A DNA stretch of 29,975 bases from positions 1-29,975 of the forward strand of contig LSSL01001180.1 in assembly GCA_001953115.1 (NCBI GenBank), written 5' to 3'. The position numbers were made by a program, and so were the translations under genes. Positions 24,788 to 29,975 of this stretch are shown one piece after another. This DNA is from Smittium mucronatum (lineage: Eukaryota; Kickxellomycota; Harpellomycetes; Harpellales; Legeriomycetaceae). Numbering within the stretch: the first letter of the stretch is position 1; every line of letters begins with the position of its first letter. Below the pieces are notes generated by a model that was not told where the DNA came from, ran no database searches, and saw nothing but the letters and a program-made list of their open reading frames with translations.

Positions 24788-25400
24788 TACAATTCTTTTT
24801 TTTTTCGATCAAATTTGACCCGGATTTATTTGTTAAACTACTAATAAAGCTACCATTACTTAAAAATTAGAGCCATTTTAATTGGAACGGTATTTTAAAG
24901 AAATTATATAAATATCTTTATTATATTTAACAAAAGAAATTCCGGTTTATATTAATCAATAAACTTGAAAATCGCCTCTTTTTTGAATTAATACATTTAT
25001 GTGCCAGAAAAGTGTGTAAATTCTCTGATGATCATTCCATTTAGCTTATTAAAATACGGCTCAAGTAGTCAACACACGTATGTTTTCAGTTAGTATATAG
25101 TGTTAATTTATAATTGGCACAATAATTATTTTACCAAATAGTTGCTGAAAAGGTTTAACACAAGGAAAATGAGTGCACCTACCTGTCAGGGCTAATGGCA
25201 CAGAAATTGCATTTATTATTAACATTAGAATAATCAAATCTACATACTAATGTTAATTCAAAAATTTAGGCCAATTGAGGCGGCTGATACACACAAATAG
25301 GCGAAAGGTAAGAAATTGATCCTGGAATGATCCAGTGGTATTAAAAGGGCTAAATAATAAAGCGATACTAGATGTAATTGGCATTTTGTTTCAAGCTTTT
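24788..25400. other. Transition zone with an 11-bp inverted repeat
   Basis: No gene is seen. G+C rises here compared with the desert. ATTAACATTAG at 25218-25228 is the exact reverse complement of CTAATGTTAAT at 25247-25257, with an 18-base spacer. A small hairpin (CTGGA/TCCAG) lies at 25322-25335. A stretch from about 25182 to 25352 may be a third, strongly diverged copy of the ~170-bp element at 25722. Confidence 0.5.
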
Positions 25401-25672
25401 ATATGGGAGATTCTTTTCAAGACCAGACTTTTTTGTACTATGTAAGCCATTGGCTACAAATTTTTTAAATTCATTTTCAAGCCAATAATCTTTTTAAAAA
25501 CATACTAGCTCTAATAAATCTTCCTTCTGTTGCCAATAGTTAATATCCTATGTGGGTCAAATTACTGATTAGCCAATATATTTGTACTTTTTCTTAGCTC
25601 TGTATTTCCAAATTAGGAAGATTGTAAAAATTTACTAGGAAAGTGTCTGCTCTCAAAGAGAATCTCCCATAT
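25401..25672. mobile_element. 272-bp fold-back/MITE-like element with 28-bp inverted ends
   Basis: ATATGGGAGATTCT at 25401 is repeated in inverse orientation at the right end. Over the full 28 bp (25401-25428 against 25645-25672) about five positions differ, and the inner ends share CAGAC. The interior has no coding capacity. Taking the ends as TATGGGAG...CTCCCATA, the flanks both carry TTA. This would suit the 3-bp target duplication of PIF/Harbinger-type MITEs, but a TTA match in this DNA is weak evidence. It belongs to a non-autonomous DNA element; the superfamily is uncertain. Confidence 0.65.
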
Positions 25673-25721
25673 TACCCGAAATTGTAATCCATTTTTATCA
25701 CATCATCTCTGATAAATTAGT

Positions 25722-25891
25722 TTAACCCTTTCAGGGACAATAGTGCAAAAATGGCTTTCACTTTTCGCTCAATGTTATTATTAGTTTAATTTTATTTGTA
25801 TACCATTGGGCTGATCATATTTTTGAGCCAATTATAATTTAAAATAGACAAAAATAGGGGCAAGGCACAAATTTGGGCCGTAAAGGGTTAA
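25722..25891 (+). mobile_element. piggyBac-like MITE, copy 1 (170 bp)
   Basis: The element is bounded by TTAA at both ends (25722-25725 and 25888-25891). Its left end is CCCTTTCAGGGACAA. Its right end, read inward, is CCCTTTACGGCCCAA, matching at 11 of 15 positions. TTAA target sites with ends starting CCC/CCT are the mark of the piggyBac superfamily. There is no coding capacity, as expected for a MITE moved by a transposase encoded elsewhere. The left half is about 80% identical to the copy that begins three bases downstream. Confidence 0.65.
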
Positions 25892-25894
25892 TGC

Positions 25895-26063
25895 TTAATC
25901 CTTTCAGGGCCGATGTTACAAAAATGGCTTTCATGCTTCGTTCAATTTTTTAATTAGGCTAATATTATTTGTGTACTATTGGATAGGTAAATAATCTAGA
26001 CCAACTGAAAAATCCAATTAACATATAGGAGTGAAGATGGAATTTAGGCCTGTAAAAGGTTAA
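25895..26063 (+). mobile_element. piggyBac-like MITE, copy 2 (169 bp)
   Basis: This copy is again bounded by TTAA (25895-25898 and 26060-26063). Its left end is TCCTTTCAGGGCC and its right end, read inward, is CCTTTTACAGGCC. About the first 90 bp aligns with copy 1, sharing CAAAAATGGCTTTCA and the TTCG(C/T)TCAAT and TTATTTGT(A/G)TAC blocks. The right halves have drifted more. The copies lie head to tail, separated by TGC only, so they arose by nested insertion at adjacent TTAA sites or by tandem duplication. Confidence 0.65.
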
Positions 26064-26796
26064 AGGGACAATGCCTCGAAAAGTGTATGGATTTCAAGAC
26101 AAGTTACGCGTTTCATGTTACGTGACCGATTTGTCATTTTATTCATTACAGCAAATTAAGAGCAATGACCCGAGACCAAAAAAAAATTTCTGGTAAAAAG
26201 TAGGAAGAGTTTGCAATTCCATTTATCAATTACCAAAAAGATAGATACAATGCCATTTATTGGATAAAAATCTAAAATGTAAAATTTTTTACAGCAAAAT
26301 AAAAGATATTCCCATACCCCTCACAATGAACAAACGAATTATCGTTGGTTACCATGTTGTGGTTGCAAACCACATGAAATAGAAATACCGGATATGTGAT
26401 TAGTAAAATTTTTTAATGTGCGAGTAGATGATAGCGAATAGAATTTGTATTAAATAGATTGATATATACTGTAACATAAATTAAATGCTTGGAATTGATA
26501 ACTACAGGCTCAGTATTGGATATAATTCGGCCTATCTCGTGAAATGCATAGTTTGTTTATTGGATAGTACTGTTCTAAAATAGGTTAAATGATTGACAGG
26601 ACTCAAAAGAGGGATGTTTGTTTATGTTTGATGCTGCTTAGAAGCCTAAATGCAAAACCAATATTTTTGTTGATATTTTAGAGCTGATTGAAAATATTTC
26701 CTTTCAGAACATTCATAATTTTGTTTATTTTAGTGTATCTAAGTTGCTCGTATTTTTCCTCAAAGTTTTTAATTTCGACTATCAAAAGTATACAAA
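26064..26796 (+). promoter_or_regulatory. Upstream region of the SR protein gene
   Basis: This 730-bp stretch has no gene and should hold the promoter and 5' UTR of the SR gene. Visible elements are a 17-bp palindrome (26358-26374) and two GTTACG(C/T)G octamers 14 bp apart (26103-26110 and 26117-26124). A pyrimidine-rich CTTTCAG just before 26708 could end a 5' UTR intron. The start codon context, ACAAAATGT, has A at -3, as favoured in fungi. No transcription start can be fixed from sequence alone. Confidence 0.45.
26358..26374. promoter_or_regulatory. 17-bp palindrome upstream of the SR gene
   Basis: TGTGGTT-GCA-AACCACA is a perfect 7-bp inverted repeat around a 3-bp centre. It lies about 420 bp upstream of the start codon. 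Its symmetry and relatively high G+C suggest a site for a dimeric DNA-binding protein. No specific factor is implied. Confidence 0.35.
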
Positions 26797-28778
26797 ATGT
26801 CCAGATTATACGTTGGCGGTTTACCTTTCGATGCTCGTGAGCGTGATGTTGAGAAACTTTTCAAAGGGTATGGAGAAATCAGAGATATAGTCCTACTAAA
26901 GGGATTTGGCTTTGTTGTAAGAAAGATTCTCACATATTTAATTACATTTTCATTCAGAAATACCATTTTATCATATTGCAGGAGTTCCGCGATAAACGTG
27001 ATGCTGAAGACGCTATGTATCGTTTCAATGGCAAGGATTTCATGGGAAAAAGGTACGGTATTTATATATATATTACTTTCTTTTATATATTTTTCTTCAA
27101 TTAACAGTTTTTTTAAAAAAAAAATCAAAGACTTGTTATTGAACAAGCTCGTCAATCTCGTCGAAATGATAGAGATGGCAGCAGAGATAGATACAGAGGT
27201 GATGATAGAGATAGAGGATATGGAAGAGATAGTTTCAGAGGTGGTGATAGATTCAGAGATCGTGATGGAGGACGCGGAAGAGATTATGACAGAGGTCGTG
27301 GTCGTGATAGAGGGTTAGTTATTAAAATCCTATACTATTTATTTTTTGATTTTGATTTATTTTTCTTATATAGTATGAATTCTGGCCCACAACGTACCAA
27401 GTATCGTATTTTGGTGGAGAATTTGTCTTCATCGGTCAGCTGGCAGGTACTAATTATTTATATTAATTACAGAATAATTATTTTGCAAGGGCGTCTTCAC
27501 TTATTTGAAGACATTCTATGGCTATTTGCAACATGCCGATACCATCATAATGCGTTATTTGTATTTTATAAGATAAGGTGGTTTTTGGAACTATGGAGTG
27601 TTCGTAATATTCGTGTTTGATTTCTCTGTTCTTCCTTTTGTCATTTCATATTTATGCCAGTCTGATTTCGGACATCCGCACTTCTTTTTTATTTGGCTCT
27701 GTTGCCGTACTATACGCTTCCTCTCGTCATTTTAATTGTGTCCTGAGGGTTTGTGGGTCTTATCTTCCCGTTATGTATTATTAAAAAAGTCGGGATTTCT
27801 CGGCCTCTGGTGGTATTTTTGCCTTAAAAAGATTGAAAACTGGGTTTCAACATTTAATTTGTTGAGTTTTTGATCATTTTTTCTGAATGCAGGATTTTTA
27901 TGAGATATATCTGTCTATTGGATAGAGATGTTCTAATTTGAAAGACTGGAATTCACTAACAACATTTCCAAACATATTAATTTTCGTTTCATCTCTTCGT
28001 CACTGCCCTTGCTGCTTGATTTTGAATAACACTAAAACAATCTCACTACTGTTTTCTCTAACACATCTTGATACTACTAAAGGATTTGAAGGACTTTATG
28101 CGCAGAGCCGGAGAAGTCAGCTTTTCAGATGCACACAAGCTTAGACAGGGGGAGGGGTAATTTTATTTATTTATTCTTGGCACGATCCATCTTACAATTC
28201 ATTTACAACTTAGAATCGTTGAATTCGCTGATGAAGATGGTATGGAAGCTGCATTACGCAAACTAGACGGAGAGGAACTCAAAGGGCGTCGTATATCTCT
28301 CAGACAAGTAAGACTTTTTTATGAACATCAATAGGTTGGGTTATTGAATTTTTTTGTTGTTTCACTTACTTAGGATCGCGGTAGAAGCGGCGGATTTTCC
28401 AGAAATAGATCCCGCAGCCCTTATAACTCTCGCAGATCTAGATCAAGGAGCCGTTCTCCTCGCAACAACGCCAGCAATAGTCCAAGACGCTCTAGATCCC
28501 GCTCTCCTTCTCGCCTCCGCTCGACCTCTCGCCCACGTTCCCATTCTCACTCACAATCCAGATCTCGTTCCCGTTCACGTTCTCCATTGTCTCCAGATCA
28601 TGGATCGGCGCCAGCTGAAGCCAGTTGGAATGCCGAAAATAAGTCAGAAGGTGGTGCAGGTATGGAAGAAGATGGAGACCATAATGATGAAAAGTGGGAT
28701 GGCCCGTCTCGCAGTGCCCAAGATACTTATCCTGATGATGAGCCAGCTCCAAAGAGCCCATCTCCTCGCCATGATTAA
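26797..28778 (+). CDS. SR-family splicing factor, SRSF4/5/6 - Srp2 type, seven exons
   Basis: It encodes a nuclear pre-mRNA splicing regulator that binds exonic RNA through two RRMs and recruits the spliceosome through a phosphorylated RS domain. Exons are 26797-26916, 26982-27052, 27131-27313, 27374-27446, 28083-28156, 28214-28307 and 28374-28778, giving 339 aa. RRM1 (about 3-72) has RNP2 RLYVGGL and RNP1 KGFGFVEF, the latter split by intron 1. The linker (about 73-125) is rich in RD, RG and GD repeats. RRM2 (about 134-205) carries the SR-family signature SWQDLKD at 147-153, followed by [14 protein letters not shown]. The RS domain runs about 211-279 and an acidic Ser/Pro tail ends in PSPRHD. 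The gene symbol is left blank because paralogues cannot be separated by eye. Every intron begins GT and ends AG, and the spliced frame is open throughout. Confidence 0.95.
27053..27130 (+). other. Intron 2 of the SR gene with an AAAG 3' splice site
   Basis: The reading frame ([10 protein letters not shown]) requires splicing at CAAAG/ACTTG (27130). An earlier CAG at 27105-27107 is skipped: it would put the frame through a Phe/Lys stretch and shift it out of RRM1. The TTAAC just before that CAG looks like the branch site, which would place the first AG only a base or two from the branch point, too close to use. The poly-A stretch between the two is unusual for a 3' splice region. Confidence 0.75.
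27447..28082 (+). other. Intron 4 of the SR gene, 636 nt, candidate poison-splicing intron
   Basis: This intron falls inside the SWQ|DLKD signature and is about ten times longer than the other introns of the gene, with visibly more G+C. The productive 3' site is CTAAAG/GATTTG (28082), preceded by a good branch-site candidate, CTCTAAC. A stronger-looking site, TTTTTTCTGAATGCAG/GAT, lies at 27892. Using it would add [10 protein letters not shown] and then TAG, ending the protein after residue 159 and leaving the stop upstream of later exon junctions. Retention of the intron keeps the frame open for 57 codons to a TGA at 27618. A 7-bp hairpin (GTCTTCA/TGAAGAC) sits at 27493-27512. Confidence 0.6.
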
Positions 28779-29158
28779 TTTTTCATTAACATTGGTACAT
28801 ATTATTTGATTATCCACAATTCCCACTATTTAGTTTATTACATTTCAAATAATCAACCGTTTTCATTCGTACCCATCTTCTATTTTGTTTGAAATCTTGT
28901 ACTTACCCAATAATTTTAATGTCTTTGCTGGTCCACCAATAATCAATTGTTAGGAAAGCTGCGATGAGTCAGATTATGAAAGATTTTGCATTTTTTTTTG
29001 ATAGAAATATTTTAGTGTGATGACTGAAAAAATAGTAAGTAGTGACTTATAGCGCATGAATAAAGAGTGAGTCTAAATCTTTTTTCCAAATACTACAAGG
29101 GTGAGTTTACTTATTTAATTTTTCAATTATCCAAAAATCCTAGAAATTATTTTTTGAA
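28779..29158 (+). other. Intergenic: 3' end of SR gene and 5' end of Faf1-like gene
   Basis: About 380 bp separate the SR stop codon from the next supported Met. The first part is AT-rich and should contain the SR polyadenylation site; I see no single clear AATAAA signal there. The second part contains ATGACTGAAAAAATA followed by GTAAGT (29020-29040), which could be a 5-codon first exon of the Faf1-like gene joined to 29144 by a 109-nt intron. Confidence 0.5.
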
Positions 29159-29850
29159 ATGAACATCAGATCGCGAGAGGGAGTGTCTAGGAAAGTTCAA
29201 GTAGTAGACGCTACAGAGATTGACAAGCATTCAGGAAAAAAATTTGAAGGCAACACCAAACAAGAATATAAAACCTTTATGTCCAGCAAAATAGAAAATG
29301 TGGTAAAACCTAAACATGAAAATGCCAAGAAACCAGAAAGTAAAGAGGAGGATGAGGACAAAAAGAAAGATTTGGAGCTGAAAGAACTTTTAAGTACAAG
29401 TAGAATAATCGAGGAACTAAGTAACAGTGCTGTTGCCGGCAAAGACAGGTTAAATTATATGAATAAAAAGATGATCCAACTGGGTTTGGATAAGCAAAAA
29501 AAAATCAAGATACCACGAGATCAGTTTTATATTGCTCAGGGAAATCGTCTTAAGAAAGCGGACAGGGAAATCACACAGGTTAGTTCAAATTTCCATGAAA
29601 TTATTAATTATATTTTTAAAATCTCTTTTTAATATAGAATCGAGATAGAGGGATATTAACGAACTCAGTAAAAAGACAAATAGAAGAAAAATATTCAATT
29701 TCTGAACTTGGTAAAAAGAAACATAAAAAAGCGGGAGTTAATTTGGATAAAGGTAGATTTAGAAATGGTACTCTGTTCGTCTCGAAGGCCGCCATTAGAA
29801 AGAACGAAAATCCTGTTTCCAGATCGGTCTTCCGAAAAAAGAAAGCATGA
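29159..29850 (+). CDS. Faf1/C1orf131-like small-subunit processome factor, two exons
   Basis: It is likely a nucleolar factor for early 40S ribosome assembly (yeast Faf1, human C1orf131, DUF4602). Exons 29159-29578 and 29638-29850 flank a 59-nt phase-0 intron (CAG/GTTAGT...ATATAG), giving 210 aa. Visible blocks are RKVQVVDATE near the N-terminus, then QEYKTFMSSKI, an acidic-basic low-complexity region (about residues 50-72), DRLNYMNKKMIQLG with KIKIPRDQFYIAQGNRLKK, and a C-terminal KGRFRNGTLFVSKAAI. The last resembles the 'GRFKNGTLxLSPxDI' end of the animal protein. The protein is very basic overall, as expected for an rRNA-binding assembly factor. A TAG in frame at 29141 closes the frame upstream unless a short first exon (29020-29034, MTEKI) is spliced to 29144, which keeps phase and adds ten residues. 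The family assignment is from recalled motifs. Confidence 0.7.
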
Positions 29851-29975
29851 TATTCTAACCTACCATCCATTCATTCATTTCTCAAATAATACTCACTCAC
29901 TCTTTATTTTCATTGATTCAAAATATAAACGCTTATAATCATACTTTTACGCAAACAGATTGAATATTCTTGCCT
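29851..29975 (+). other. 3' flank of the Faf1-like gene
   Basis: This is AT-rich sequence with small CATT and ACTC tandem repeats (CATTCATTCATTT, ACTCACTCACTC). It probably holds the 3' UTR and polyadenylation site. No further gene begins before the window ends. Confidence 0.5.

Noticed and set aside
26769..27155. 128-residue open frame on the minus strand, one of the longest in the window
   Set aside because: It is antisense to exons 1-2 and introns 1-2 of the SR gene. The opposite strand encodes a textbook RRM with matching splice sites, so this is a shadow frame.
27447..28082. Intronic snoRNA in SR intron 4
   Set aside because: CTGA-like D boxes exist, but there is no paired C box (RTGATGA) with terminal stem, and no H/ACA pattern.
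28354..28809. 151-residue + frame and 89-residue minus frame over the last SR exon
   Set aside because: Both are alternative readings of the repetitive RS-domain codons. The true frame gives RSRSRS repeats and ends in PSPRHD.
29197..29442. 81-residue Ser/Leu-rich minus-strand frame
   Set aside because: It is the complement of the Lys/Glu-rich low-complexity stretch of the Faf1-like exon 1.
1..29975. Mitochondrial or bacterial origin, CRISPR array
   Set aside because: Spliceosomal introns and nuclear RNA-processing genes exclude organellar or bacterial DNA. No evenly spaced direct repeats with unique spacers are present.

Overview
The window reads as nuclear DNA from an AT-rich eukaryote with short spliceosomal introns, most likely a fungus. 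Both recognisable genes are split by GT..AG introns, mostly 57-78 nt, and both encode nuclear RNA-processing proteins: an SR splicing factor of the SRSF4/5/6 - fission yeast Srp2 type, and a Faf1/C1orf131-like ribosome-assembly factor. There are no bacterial gene arrays, ribosome-binding sites or operons. The fungal assignment is an inference; an early-diverging fungal lineage or another small-intron eukaryote would also fit.

Layout. Positions 1 to about 24,900 form a gene desert of roughly 80% A+T with no intact gene. Stop-free runs of 60-85 codons are expected by chance in such DNA, so isolated ones were not called as genes. The desert does hold structure. There is an inverted repeat pair of about 380 bp per arm at 7.8/9.6 kb, with 46 bp still perfectly identical. 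Two decayed coding stretches lie at 13.0-14.0 kb. A T-rich block (about 15.3-19.0 kb) is followed by an A-rich block (about 19.5-22.9 kb). A decayed hAT transposon lies in the A-rich block, with a readable transposase C-terminus at 21.4 kb and a terminal repeat at 21.75 kb. A weaker inverted repeat pair lies at 24.2/24.7 kb.

From about 24.9 kb base composition moves toward more G+C. Positions 25.4-26.1 kb hold small non-autonomous elements: a 272-bp fold-back element with 28-bp terminal inverted repeats, then two diverged copies of a ~170-bp element bounded by TTAA and CCTTT-type ends (piggyBac-like MITEs), only 3 bp apart. The upstream region of the SR gene follows.

Genes. The SR gene (26,797-28,778, +) has seven exons and encodes 339 aa: RRM1, an Arg/Asp/Gly-rich linker, RRM2 with SWQDLKD, an RS domain and an acidic tail. 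Its 636-nt intron 4 is about ten times longer than the others and contains a strong internal 3' splice site followed by an in-frame stop. This could be an autoregulatory 'poison' splicing switch. The second gene (29,159-29,850, +, possibly with a tiny upstream exon) encodes a ~210-aa Faf1-like small-subunit processome factor. The two genes are independent same-strand transcription units about 380 bp apart.

The most interesting items are the intron 4 candidate switch, the two AAAG 3' splice sites, the long inverted repeat, the piggyBac-like tandem pair and the hAT relic. All were read by eye; identities and boundaries are estimates.
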